64,000 bases of DNA, taken from assembly GCF_029892515.1 (NCBI RefSeq), contig NZ_JARXVF010000001.1, positions 1,116,001 through 1,180,000 on the forward strand, given 5' to 3'. The notes beneath the pieces are model-generated. The model was not told the origin of the DNA and did not search any database. It saw only the letters and a program-made list of their open reading frames with translations. Positions 18,606-26,957 of this stretch are shown here, in pieces (positions within the stretch are counted from its first letter, which is position 1; every line of letters starts with the position of its first letter). This DNA comes from Pseudaminobacter soli (ex Li et al. 2025). Lineage in GTDB: Bacteria; Pseudomonadota; Alphaproteobacteria; Rhizobiales; Rhizobiaceae. The position numbers were made by a program, and so were the translations under genes.

Positions 18606-20543
18606 ATGTGCGGCATATTCGGATTCCACGCCAGATCGCGTCTGTCGCTCGCGGCCGAGCTCGACAAGGCCACCGACCTGTTGGCCCATCGTGGTCCGGA
18701 CGGTCGTGGAACCTTCGTTGTGCACAGCCCGGATGGCGACTGGCAAGTCGGCCTCGGGCATCGCCGCCTTTCGATCGTGGATATCGAGGGCAGCCCGCAG
18801 CCGATGCATTCGCATGATGGCCGCTACGTCATCGTCTACAATGGCGAGATCTACAACTATATCGAGCTACGTGCCGAGCTGGTTGAGCGCGGCCATCGCT
18901 TCGCCACACAGGGCGACACCGAGGTTCTGATCGAGGCCTGGCGCGCCTGGGGCGAGGATTGCCTGCCCCGGCTGAACGGCATGTTCGCGTTCCTGCTGTG
19001 GGATACTGGCACGGGCCGGCTGTTCGCCGCTCGCGATCCTTTCGGCAAGAAGCCGCTCTTTGTCGCCAAGGGCGAGGGATTTCACGCCTTCGCCTCCGAG
19101 ATCGAAGCGCTGCGGAATTTTCCGGGCGTTGACGACCAGCTGGACCAGGATTCGCTACGCGAATATCTCAGCTATCGTTACGTTCCCGGCCCCGCCACCT
19201 TCTTCCGCGGCATTACCAAAGTGCCGCCGGGGACCTTCGTGGCGATCGACGGCGCCAACATCCGCACCAAGCGCTACTTCACGACGCCTTTCTCGCGCAC
19301 CAAACCCGATATCGACAATTTCGATGAGGCGGTAGAGCTTTTCACCGAAAAGCTCGACGAGGCGGTGCGGCTAAGGCTGCGCTCGGATGCGCCGTTCGGG
19401 GCCTACCTTTCGGGCGGTCTCGACTCCTCGACCATCGTGGCGCTGATGAGCCGCCAAATGGCGCAGCCGGTCTCCACCTTTTCGGTCGGCTTCGATGTGC
19501 CCGGCTCCTCCGAACTGCCCTATGCCCGACAGGTCGCCGAGGCTTTCGGAACCGACCATCACGAACTCTCCGTTGGCATGAACGAATTCACGTCGGTGTG
19601 GGAAGAGGCAGTGCTGCGCCGGGGCGCGCCGGTCGCAGAGCCCTCCGACCTGCCGGTGCTGCTGCTGTCGCGGATGGCAAGCCGCAGCGTCAAGATGGTG
19701 CTTACCGGCGAAGGGGCCGACGAGCTTCTGGGCGGCTATCCCAAGCATCGGGCCGAGCCTTGGGTGGCAATGTATCAGCGTCTCGTGCCGAGTGGCCTCC
19801 ACGATGGTCTGGTGGCGCCGGCGGCACGCGCCCTGCCCTATGCGGCGCGGCGCGTAAAGACGCTGGCGGGCGTCGCCGGCATCCGCGATCTGCAGGCACG
19901 CATGGCGGCCTGGTTCGGTGGGGCCGATGGCGGTCAGGCGGAGATGCTCTATGCCGGGCCTCCCCAATTGCGCGATCTCGATCCGCTGCCCTTCGCGTCG
20001 GACGGCGCCAGCAGCGCGCTCAAGCGGATGCTGCATTTCGACCAGACCTCCTGGCTGCCGGACAATCTCCTCGAGCGCGGCGACCGCATGATGATGGCAG
20101 GCTCCATCGAAGGACGCATGCCCTTCATGGATGTCGGACTTGCCGAGCTCGTCGCGCGCTTTCCTGATGCCTTCCTCACCGGCGCGCCGAAGGGCAAGCG
20201 CGTGCTGCGGGTATTGGCCTCCAAATTGCTGCCGCGCGAGATCATCGAGCGCAAGAAGGTCGGCTTCCGCGTACCGGTTGAGCAGTGGTTCCGCGCCGGC
20301 ATGGCCGATCAGCTCCGCGACCTGCTGCAGGGCACCGACGCGACGGTAAGGCAGGTGTGTAACGCCCACGAGATCGACCGGCTGGTCGGCGAGCATCTCG
20401 GCGGCACGCAGAACCACGAGAAGATTCTTTGGGCGCTCGCCAATCTGGAGCAGTTCTTCCGGATATTCCGCCCGACCATTGCCGAGGCCGCTCCACAGCA
20501 GCGCGAACCGGATTACCGCTTCGCCGACAGCGCCTTGCGATAG
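18606..20543 (+). CDS. Asparagine synthase (glutamine-hydrolysing) / polysaccharide amidotransferase
   Basis: 645 residues. The N-terminal Ntn glutaminase starts MCGIFGF, so Cys2 becomes the nucleophile; the ATP-pyrophosphatase domain carries SGGLDSST near residue 270. Asparagine synthases in exopolysaccharide clusters commonly amidate uronic acids or other carboxyl groups instead of aspartate, and the neighbouring GDP-mannose-dehydrogenase-like gene would supply such a carboxylate. It follows the glycosyltransferase by 11 bases and its 3' end overlaps the convergent glycosyltransferase by 31 bases. A genuine role in asparagine synthesis is possible too. Confidence 0.93.
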   Translation: MCGIFGFHARSRLSLAAELDKATDLLAHRGPDGRGTFVVHSPDGDWQVGLGHRRLSIVDIEGSPQPMHSHDGRYVIVYNGEIYNYIELRAELVERGHRFATQGDTEVLIEAWRAWGEDCLPRLNGMFAFLLWDTGTGRLFAARDPFGKKPLFVAKGEGFHAFASEIEALRNFPGVDDQLDQDSLREYLSYRYVPGPATFFRGITKVPPGTFVAIDGANIRTKRYFTTPFSRTKPDIDNFDEAVELFTEKLDEAVRLRLRSDAPFGAYLSGGLDSSTIVALMSRQMAQPVSTFSVGFDVPGSSELPYARQVAEAFGTDHHELSVGMNEFTSVWEEAVLRRGAPVAEPSDLPVLLLSRMASRSVKMVLTGEGADELLGGYPKHRAEPWVAMYQRLVPSGLHDGLVAPAARALPYAARRVKTLAGVAGIRDLQARMAAWFGGADGGQAEMLYAGPPQLRDLDPLPFASDGASSALKRMLHFDQTSWLPDNLLERGDRMMMAGSIEGRMPFMDVGLAELVARFPDAFLTGAPKGKRVLRVLASKLLPREIIERKKVGFRVPVEQWFRAGMADQLRDLLQGTDATVRQVCNAHEIDRLVGEHLGGTQNHEKILWALANLEQFFRIFRPTIAEAAPQQREPDYRFADSALR

Positions 20544-21616
20544 ACCTCGCCCAGCGCCTCGATCATCGTCTCAAGGCGGAAGCGTGACACGTAGACGTCG
20601 CGCGAAGCGGTGCGGAATCCCTCGCGCTCCGAAGCGTCGGCGATCAACTGCGCAAGCGCATGTGCGACGCTCTCCGGATCGTCTGGCGTAATGATCAAAC
20701 CGTTCTGCCCGTCACTAAGAACATCGGGCACCGAGCCAACCGGTGTCGCGACCAGAGCCGCACCGGCGCATGCGCCTTCTAGCAAGCAGACCGGCAGGAC
20801 CTCGTTACGCGACGGCAGAACGACGATGTCGGCTTGGCGATAGAGCGGCAGAATGGCGTCTCGCGCAACCCAGCCGGTGAATTCGACCTGGCCGGAAAGC
20901 CCCGATTGTTCCGCACGCTCGCGGAAGCCTGCGACGTCGCCGGTGCCGGCGAAGACCGCCCGCCACCGGGGCAGGTGTGCGGGCAGTTGCGCCAGCGCCC
21001 GGAACAGGACGCCGGCGCCCTTCGCATCCGTCAGATTGCCGGCAAACAAAAGCTGCACGGCAGCGCCCTCTTCCCGCGCTTGCGGCGCGTCGGGCGCGAA
21101 ATCGGCAACGCCATTGGCCACGACGTCAAAGCGTTCAGGCGGCATTTCATAGAACCGCGCAACGAAGTCCCGCCAATAGTCACCCAGAACGACGATCGCG
21201 CGGGCTCGCTCGAAAACCCGTCGTAGAACCGGAACCCACCCCGGCTTTCGATCACCCGGCTTTGGAAAGGCGGAGCCGTGAAAGTGGACGACCGTGGCAA
21301 CACCGGCAACTCTCGCGAGCCATTGCATGGCCCATTTGCGCCAGGCCGAGGCATTCGTCGCCGCATTGAGATGGACGACATCGTAGCGCCGGGTGGCCAG
21401 CAGCCACGCATAGCGCGCAAAGGCAATGGGGAAGTGGAACACCCAGCCAGCACCCGAGGCATCGCCGCGCGAGGCTAAAAATTCCATCTCGATGCCGATG
21501 TCGGAGCGCGCGCGCAATTGTTCATCGACATGCGAAAACAAGGTCTCGATGCCGCCGCGGCCAGCCAGGCCACGCGGCACGATGCACAAAACACGTATCG
21601 GCACGGCCACGCTCAC
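20513..21616 (-). CDS. Glycosyltransferase family 4
   Basis: 367 residues from a proposed GTG start at 21616, preceded by GGTGGA; the frame stays open to an ATG at 21706 but the extra sequence is not typical of the family. GT-B features: N-terminal VPRGLAGRGGIETLFSHVDEQ, then LLFAGNLTDAKGAGVLFRALAQL and the donor-site segment VLPSRNEVLPVCLLEGACAGAALVATPVGSVPD with the E-x7-E pattern. It lies downstream of the Wzz-type gene on the same strand (118-base gap) and should act in the same polysaccharide pathway. Confidence 0.9.
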   Translation of the reverse strand: MSVAVPIRVLCIVPRGLAGRGGIETLFSHVDEQLRARSDIGIEMEFLASRGDASGAGWVFHFPIAFARYAWLLATRRYDVVHLNAATNASAWRKWAMQWLARVAGVATVVHFHGSAFPKPGDRKPGWVPVLRRVFERARAIVVLGDYWRDFVARFYEMPPERFDVVANGVADFAPDAPQAREEGAAVQLLFAGNLTDAKGAGVLFRALAQLPAHLPRWRAVFAGTGDVAGFRERAEQSGLSGQVEFTGWVARDAILPLYRQADIVVLPSRNEVLPVCLLEGACAGAALVATPVGSVPDVLSDGQNGLIITPDDPESVAHALAQLIADASEREGFRTASRDVYVSRFRLETMIEALGEVYRKALSAKR

Positions 21617-21734
21617 GCCAATCCACCAAGCCGCGAAACAGGCGCGATGCAGTCGATCACCTCGATCTGCTCGGTGCTGTTGAGGGTGTGGTTTCCCGGA
21701 TGGCACATCGTCATCTTCTTCTGCGCCAATTGCG

Positions 21735-23663
21735 TCAGGCTACCTGATCGAGATTGGTGTCCGTTTCTATCGAAAAGACAGAAGTAGACACTGCACCTTC
21801 GTTGGAAAGCGCTTCGAGCACCCACTTTTCACGGGGGCCAGCGCGATCGCCCTTCACGGCCAGCACCGCGTGACCGCTCATTTCGGCCGCTACCCGCACC
21901 GGGATCCCGTGCTCGACATCGAGTTCGCCGGCATTGACCACGACGTCGTCATACTCGGCGGAAATGACTTCGAGCACGGCGCGAAGCACGTCATGCGATA
22001 CTCTCGCAATCGCCGCGGGCCGGCCGGCATTGAGCTTGTGCAGTTCGGTGTCGCTGCAGGTCTCGACCGCGTTGAGGGCCGAGGCTTCTCCCAGCGCGAT
22101 CTCGGCAAGACCCGGCATGGATGCCGGCGCATCAGCCGCCAGATCCAGGAAAATCACGCTCCGATCGCGCGCAATTGCGCCATGCGCCAGTTCCAGTGCC
22201 GCCTGCCGCGCCATGCTGGGATCGTCCAGCGTCGTCACCAGCACCAGCCCACCCGCCGGCGCGTCGGCACCGGCTTCGGGCAGCACGGGCAACTCGGCTT
22301 CCGGCTGGCGGGTGAGCAGGCCGGCAACGAGATCGCGCAGGATCGCGACAAGAATGCCGACGAACAAGCCAAGCATTACGGCGGCAGCCAGTATCGGCAC
22401 CCGTGGCGGGAAGGAAGGCGAATTCGGCACTCCGGCTTCCCCAATGACGCGCGCCGTGCCGGCGGCGATGCTTTCCTGCTGGGCCGTCTCCTTCGCGCGC
22501 ACCAGATAAGATTCGTAGACGACCCGGACGGATTGGGCCTCTCGCTCGAGTTCGCGCAGCTTGATCATGTTCTGGTTGGTGGAAAAGGAAGCCGACGTGG
22601 CCTGCTGAAGATCGGTGTTGACCTTATTCAGCGCGTCGACTGCCGTCTTGTAGTCGTCCTGTGCAGAGGCAACCAGCCTTTCGCTCTCGGAGCGAATAGC
22701 ATCCTCGGCTTGCGTCACCTCTCCTTTGGCAACGACAACGCGGGGATGGAGCGGGCCGAGCACCTGCTGCAGTTCGTTGAGGCGCCCATTGGCTTCGGCC
22801 AGGCGGACGCGTAGCGCCGCCATGGAGCTGTCGGTATCGGTCGTGGCGGCGCCTACATAGCCACGCGCGCTTAACGCGTCCTGCATGACCTGCAGCCGAG
22901 CCTTGGTCTCGTTGACGCGTGACAGTGCCGCCGACTGACGAGCCGACAAATTGGTCAGCTCGCGGTCGCCGAGCAACTGCCCTTCCGTCTGCGAGATATT
23001 GTGCTCGCGCTTGAACGCCTCGACCTTTTCCTCTGACTCATGCAGCTGGCTCTGCAATTCCGCCAGCCTGCTGCGGATGGCCGAAGTGACGTCGCGTGCC
23101 GCATTGGCAGCGGACGAGGTCTGGTCGGCGACATAGGCAGCCGCAACCGCATTCGCCAGCCGGGCTGACTTCGCGGCCTCCTTCGCCGTCACGCTGATCT
23201 CAAGCACATAGGTGTTGTCGGGGCGCGCTACTTCGACGGCTTTGGCGAGATTCTCCAGCGCGACTTCCGAAGGATTGCGGCCGCCACCGCCCTGGGGCGC
23301 AAATTCGGGATCGGATGCGAGGCCGATCTGCTTAATAGCGTCGCCCAGCACTGCTTCGGATTTGACGACCTCGATCTGGCTCTCGACAAGCGCCATGTCG
23401 CCGCCGAGCCCCCGCTGAATGACTTCATTCTGCACGGCGCGCTGCTCGCGCGGATCGATGAGGATGCGGGATGTCGCAACGTAGCGCGGCGCGATCAGCG
23501 ACAGCGCGACGAACGCCAATGCAACGAAGGCGAGCACGCAGACAATGATCGTCCAGCGCCGGCGCAGAAGAGTCTCGGTAAGGCCGAGAAGATCGATAGA
23601 CGAATCGATCTGGCGGCCGGCCGTGGGGCTGCGGCTGGCCCTGTTGCCGGATGTGATGGCCAT
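21735..23663 (-). CDS. Wzz/GumC-type polysaccharide copolymerase with degenerate kinase domain
   Basis: 642 residues. Transmembrane helix 1 near residues 38-58 (IIVCVLAFVALAFVALSLIAP), a periplasmic Wzz domain with long coiled coils (about 60-415), then helix 2 near 425-450 (VPILAAAVMLGLFVGILVAI). The cytoplasmic C-terminal domain (about 475-640) has the position of a bacterial tyrosine kinase, but no Walker A GxxxxGKS/T is present (GLVLVTTLDDPSMARQAALEL) and no Tyr-rich tail follows. It therefore probably sets chain length or exports polysaccharide without autophosphorylation. A perfect hairpin lies in its 5' leader at 23700-23721. Confidence 0.9.
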   Translation of the reverse strand: MAITSGNRASRSPTAGRQIDSSIDLLGLTETLLRRRWTIIVCVLAFVALAFVALSLIAPRYVATSRILIDPREQRAVQNEVIQRGLGGDMALVESQIEVVKSEAVLGDAIKQIGLASDPEFAPQGGGGRNPSEVALENLAKAVEVARPDNTYVLEISVTAKEAAKSARLANAVAAAYVADQTSSAANAARDVTSAIRSRLAELQSQLHESEEKVEAFKREHNISQTEGQLLGDRELTNLSARQSAALSRVNETKARLQVMQDALSARGYVGAATTDTDSSMAALRVRLAEANGRLNELQQVLGPLHPRVVVAKGEVTQAEDAIRSESERLVASAQDDYKTAVDALNKVNTDLQQATSASFSTNQNMIKLRELEREAQSVRVVYESYLVRAKETAQQESIAAGTARVIGEAGVPNSPSFPPRVPILAAAVMLGLFVGILVAILRDLVAGLLTRQPEAELPVLPEAGADAPAGGLVLVTTLDDPSMARQAALELAHGAIARDRSVIFLDLAADAPASMPGLAEIALGEASALNAVETCSDTELHKLNAGRPAAIARVSHDVLRAVLEVISAEYDDVVVNAGELDVEHGIPVRVAAEMSGHAVLAVKGDRAGPREKWVLEALSNEGAVSTSVFSIETDTNLDQVA

Positions 23664-23699
23664 GCTAGGTGCTCCGCGAAGCTAAGGCGGCAGACCCGC

Positions 23700-23721
23700 C
23701 GCATTGTTAAGAAACAATGCG
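23700..23721 (-). promoter_or_regulatory. Perfect 9-bp inverted repeat upstream of the Wzz-type gene
   Basis: CGCATTGTT, a 4-base spacer, AACAATGCG: nine perfectly complementary bases, centred 48 bases upstream of the start of the Wzz-type gene. The symmetry could be an operator for a dimeric regulator or an RNA hairpin in the leader. No T-run follows on the gene strand, so it does not look like a terminator. Confidence 0.55.
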
Positions 23722-23798
23722 CAAACAGCCTTAATATCGGGTTAAGTAACTCCAGGCTTTGGAAAGAGTTGTGCCTCGACGCACTATTCGAAACAAGG

Positions 23799-24140
23799 TC
23801 AGGCGACCGGCTCGCTGCGCATCCTCGTCAGAAGCCAGGCCGCCAATATTCCGACGACCCCGCCTATTGCCTTCACCAGCATGTCGTCAAAGCGAGCGTG
23901 GCGTCCGGGATCGACCAGTTGAAGAGCCTCCAGTCCCACAGCGACGCCGACGATGAAAATCAGTGAATACCGAAGTTGCCGGGGGAAACCTGCACCCAGT
24001 GCCAGACCGAGAAGCAAGTAGGCTCCTGCACGCTCCAGCGTGGGATGCCCGGTTTCCGGCCTGAAATCGATCGGACACAACGTAACGAACGCGATCCCGA
24101 TCAAAAGCACGATGCTCGCAATGCGTGAAATGGTTGTCAT
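23799..24140 (-). CDS. VanZ-like membrane protein
   Basis: 113 residues with three to four membrane segments and the VanZ pattern: TLCPIDFRPETGHPTLERAGAYLLLGLALG, then GLEALQLVDPGRHARFDDMLVKAIGG. VanZ-like proteins are frequent in exopolysaccharide and exosortase-type clusters; the biochemical role is unknown. It reads towards the Wzz-type gene on the same strand with a 135-base gap that contains the inverted repeat at 23700-23721. Confidence 0.85.
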   Translation of the reverse strand: MTTISRIASIVLLIGIAFVTLCPIDFRPETGHPTLERAGAYLLLGLALGAGFPRQLRYSLIFIVGVAVGLEALQLVDPGRHARFDDMLVKAIGGVVGILAAWLLTRMRSEPVA

Positions 24141-24575
24141 GGAGCGTCCATAAACGATGCCCGATGGGCATGCAATTCAGCGGACTTACCAAGTGGAGGC
24201 AACGGTGTGGGATATTCTTGATCGGTTCAGAATCGTCACGCCGACGATCCAATTTGAATAGCCTCTATCAACAAATCCTAATATTACGCTTAGATTTTAA
24301 ACGCCGCGCTCAAGGATTATTGACCGCTAATAAAGCATTCTCATCACTACAGCGAACTCAGCTCAGCATCTCTGCCGCAACGTAAACTCATCGATCCCAA
24401 ACGACACGCGCGGAGACCTGACGATTTCACTCAACTTGTTTTGTTTGTAATCGAAATTATATTGGAAACTTTTGGTTATCCATATCCCGACATACCCGCC
24501 CCATGTTAACCGCCCTATTGGGATTGCGACTTATGAAACAGTCCGAAGGACAGGGCATCTAAGACGGTAATTAAG
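24141..24575. other. AT-rich intergenic region between VanZ-like gene and carrier-protein operon
   Basis: 435 bases without a recognisable gene. The part from about 24230 to 24540 is clearly AT-rich compared with the surrounding genes. It must hold the divergent promoters of the VanZ-like gene (minus) and the carrier-protein operon (plus). A plausible sigma70 promoter is at 24436-24463. No tRNA or obvious strong hairpin was seen. Confidence 0.6.
24436..24463 (+). promoter_or_regulatory. Possible sigma70-type promoter of the carrier-protein operon
   Basis: TTGTTT at 24436-24441 and TATATT at 24458-24463 with a 16-base spacer, about 110 bases upstream of the carrier-protein start, within AT-rich DNA. 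The match is by eye only; in AT-rich DNA such pairs arise by chance. Confidence 0.35.
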
Positions 24576-24821
24576 ATGATTGATCAAATTCGTTCGCTGT
24601 TTGTCGGGAATGAAACGCTTCCATTCGATGTCGAAAAGCTTTCCGACCAGGACAATCTGTATGATGCGGGGATGACCTCGTTCGCCTCCGTCCAGATCAT
24701 GCTGGCAATCGAGGAGCAATTCGACATCGAATTCCCCGAAGAGATGCTGACGCGGCGCACATTCGCTTCGCTTGCCAACATTGCCGATGCGGTCTCGAAG
24801 CTCACGAAAGAGGCTGCGTGA
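24576..24821 (+). CDS. Acyl carrier protein (probable aminoacyl carrier)
   Basis: 81 residues with a four-helix carrier-protein pattern. Ser35 in DAGMTSFASVQIM is the expected phosphopantetheine attachment site (the equivalent of the DSL Ser), followed by the conserved acidic helix (AIEEQFDIEFPEEML). It is the first gene of a tight operon, and two genes later comes an amino acid:[carrier protein] ligase, so it most likely carries an amino acid rather than a fatty acid. ACAD starts 4 bases after its stop. The ribosome binding site is weak and the leader is about 100 bases long. Confidence 0.93.
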   Translation: MIDQIRSLFVGNETLPFDVEKLSDQDNLYDAGMTSFASVQIMLAIEEQFDIEFPEEMLTRRTFASLANIADAVSKLTKEAA

Positions 24822-24825
24822 CGCC

Positions 24826-26031
24826 ATGGATGTCGCCGAACCGATCAGCACTTCGCAGGCGGTGACCCGCAGCGAGAGCCTGGCTGCGCGCATGGCGCGC
24901 GTCGTCGAGATCGCAGCCAAATCCGCCGAAGCCGTCGACCGCGAGGGCTGCTTCCCCCGGGAAACCATCGACGCCCTGAAGCGTGCACGCCTGCTTGGCA
25001 TCGCCATTCCGGTCGAACTGGGCGGCGAGGGCCTGACCACCGCGGCCGTTGCCGATCTTATCGTCCAGCTGGGCCAGGCCTGCGGGTCGAGCGCGATGGT
25101 CTATGGCATGCACCAGATCCAGATCTCCAGTCTGGTCAGCCATGGCGTCGGCAGCGATTGGCACCGCGAATATATGCGTCGGATTGCCTCCGAGCAGCTG
25201 CTCATGGCGTCGGCGACCTCGGAAGCAGGCATCGGCGGTAATCTTCGCAATTCGATCTGCGCGATCGAGGTCGCGGACGGCCACTTCTCGCTCACCAAGG
25301 ACGCAACCGTGATCTCCTATGGCGCCCACTCCGACGCCATCATGGCGACCGCGCGGCGGGCGCCTGAGGCTGCAAGCTCCGACCAGGTGATGGTGGTGCT
25401 TCCGGTCGATGGCAATCTCAAGCTGGAGCGCACATCCGTATGGGATACGCTCGGCATGCGCGGCACCTGCTCCGACGGCTTCCTGCTGACTGCATCCGGT
25501 GAAGCTGGGCAGATTTTCCCAAAACCGTTTTCGGAAATCGCGGCGCAGTCGATGCTGGCCAGCTCCCACATCTATTGGGCCGCGACGTGGTTCGGCATCG
25601 CCGCCGATGCGTTCGCCCGCGCCCAGACCTTCGTCAAACAGGCCGCGCGCAAGCAGCCCAATGTGGTGCCGCCGGGTGCGCTGCGCCTTTCGGAGGCCGC
25701 CGCGAAGCTGCAGGAGATGAAGGGACATCTCATCGCCGCCATCCGCCGCTTCGAGGCCGCGGAACGCGACGACGACGACCTCTCATCGATCGGCTTTGCC
25801 GCCGAGATCAATGCCCTGAAGATTGCCGCAAGCGAAAAGGCGGCCGAGGTCGTGCAACTGGCGATGCTGATCACCGGGATTCTCGGCTACAAGAACGGCA
25901 CTCCTTTCAGCGTCGGCCGGCATCTGCGCGATGTCACCTCCGCGGCCGTGATGATCTCCAACGACCGCATTCATGCCAACACCGCGACGCTGCTCCTCAT
26001 GAGCCGCTTCGATGCCAGCCTGGGAGTTTGA
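24826..26031 (+). CDS. Acyl-CoA dehydrogenase-like flavoprotein
   Basis: 401 residues with the three-part acyl-CoA dehydrogenase fold: N-terminal helices ([24 protein letters not shown]), the middle beta domain ([38 protein letters not shown]) and C-terminal helices ending [27 protein letters not shown]. The usual C-terminal YEGT catalytic Glu is not present there; family members of the flavin monooxygenase branch or with the base on another helix also lack it. Between a carrier protein and an aminoacyl-carrier-protein ligase it may act on a carrier-bound amino acid, as known for prolyl-carrier-protein dehydrogenases of pyrrole pathways. The substrate is inferred only from context. Confidence 0.88.
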   Translation: MDVAEPISTSQAVTRSESLAARMARVVEIAAKSAEAVDREGCFPRETIDALKRARLLGIAIPVELGGEGLTTAAVADLIVQLGQACGSSAMVYGMHQIQISSLVSHGVGSDWHREYMRRIASEQLLMASATSEAGIGGNLRNSICAIEVADGHFSLTKDATVISYGAHSDAIMATARRAPEAASSDQVMVVLPVDGNLKLERTSVWDTLGMRGTCSDGFLLTASGEAGQIFPKPFSEIAAQSMLASSHIYWAATWFGIAADAFARAQTFVKQAARKQPNVVPPGALRLSEAAAKLQEMKGHLIAAIRRFEAAERDDDDLSSIGFAAEINALKIAASEKAAEVVQLAMLITGILGYKNGTPFSVGRHLRDVTSAAVMISNDRIHANTATLLLMSRFDASLGV

Positions 26032-26032
26032 G

Positions 26033-26956
26033 ATGGACACCGGCACATTCAGCGCAAAGAGCTTGCTGGACGATCTTTTCGACAACGGAATCCTCTTCGA
26101 TTCCGGTGTCGACGGGCTCTACGGCCGTTCCGGTGTTTTCGAAGAAGTGATCGAGCGCTTCGAGCGCCTGGTCACGCGTCTCGGCGCACCGGACAAGGCG
26201 ACCCGTATCCATTTCCCGCCGGGCATGAGCCGCGCCACTCTGGAAAAGAGCGGCTACATGAAGAGCTTTCCCCAGCTTGCCGGATGCGTCCACTCCTTCA
26301 TGGGCAACGAGCGCGAGCATGCCAAGCTGCTCGGCATGATGGCGACGGGAGAGGACTGGACCGAGATGCAGCAGGCCACGCAAGTAGCCCTGACGCCGGC
26401 TGCCTGCTACCCGCTCTACCCGACAGTAGCGGCGCGCGGCCCAGTTCCGGCGGAAGGACTTCTGTTTGAACTGTCGTCCTACTGCTTCCGCCACGAGCCC
26501 TCGCAGGATCCGGCACGCATGCAGCTTTTCCGCATGCGGGAATTCGTCCGGATCGGCACCGCCGAGCAGGTTAGCGCCTTCCGCGAAAGCTGGCTGGAAC
26601 GCGGCAAGGCGATGATTGAATCGCTGGCCCTGCCCTGCGAGGTGGACCTTGCCAACGACCCGTTCTTCGGCCGGGGCGGCAAGATGATGGCCAACAACCA
26701 GCGCGACCAGGGGCTGAAGTTCGAGCTTCTGATCCCGGTGACCAGCGAGGAGAAGCCGACGGCGTGCCTCAGCTTCAACTACCATCAGGACCATTTCGGC
26801 CAGACCTGGGGCCTGCAGTTCGCCGACGGCAGCCTGTGCCATTCGGCCTGCGTCGGTTTCGGGCTGGAGCGAGTGGCGCTGGCACTGTTCCGCCATCATG
26901 GGCCCGACGTGAATGCCTGGCCTGAGGCGGCGCGCGCGGCGCTGTGGGATGCCTGA
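26033..26956 (+). CDS. Amino acid:[carrier protein] ligase (seryl-tRNA synthetase-like)
   Basis: 307 residues, about the length of the class II catalytic core alone, without the tRNA-binding arm of SerRS. Motif 2 ([25 protein letters not shown]) and motif 3 ([12 protein letters not shown]) are present. Cys125, Glu170 and Cys273 are spaced 45 and 103 residues apart, which equals the spacing I recall for the zinc ligands of the Bradyrhizobium enzyme Bll0957 (Cys131, Glu176, Cys279). That family activates glycine or alanine with ATP and transfers it to the phosphopantetheine of a dedicated carrier protein. The start is fixed by GGGAG at 26022-26026; it begins 1 base after the ACAD stop. Its carrier is almost certainly the protein at 24576. 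Confidence 0.92.
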   Translation: MDTGTFSAKSLLDDLFDNGILFDSGVDGLYGRSGVFEEVIERFERLVTRLGAPDKATRIHFPPGMSRATLEKSGYMKSFPQLAGCVHSFMGNEREHAKLLGMMATGEDWTEMQQATQVALTPAACYPLYPTVAARGPVPAEGLLFELSSYCFRHEPSQDPARMQLFRMREFVRIGTAEQVSAFRESWLERGKAMIESLALPCEVDLANDPFFGRGGKMMANNQRDQGLKFELLIPVTSEEKPTACLSFNYHQDHFGQTWGLQFADGSLCHSACVGFGLERVALALFRHHGPDVNAWPEAARAALWDA

Positions 26957-26957
26957 C

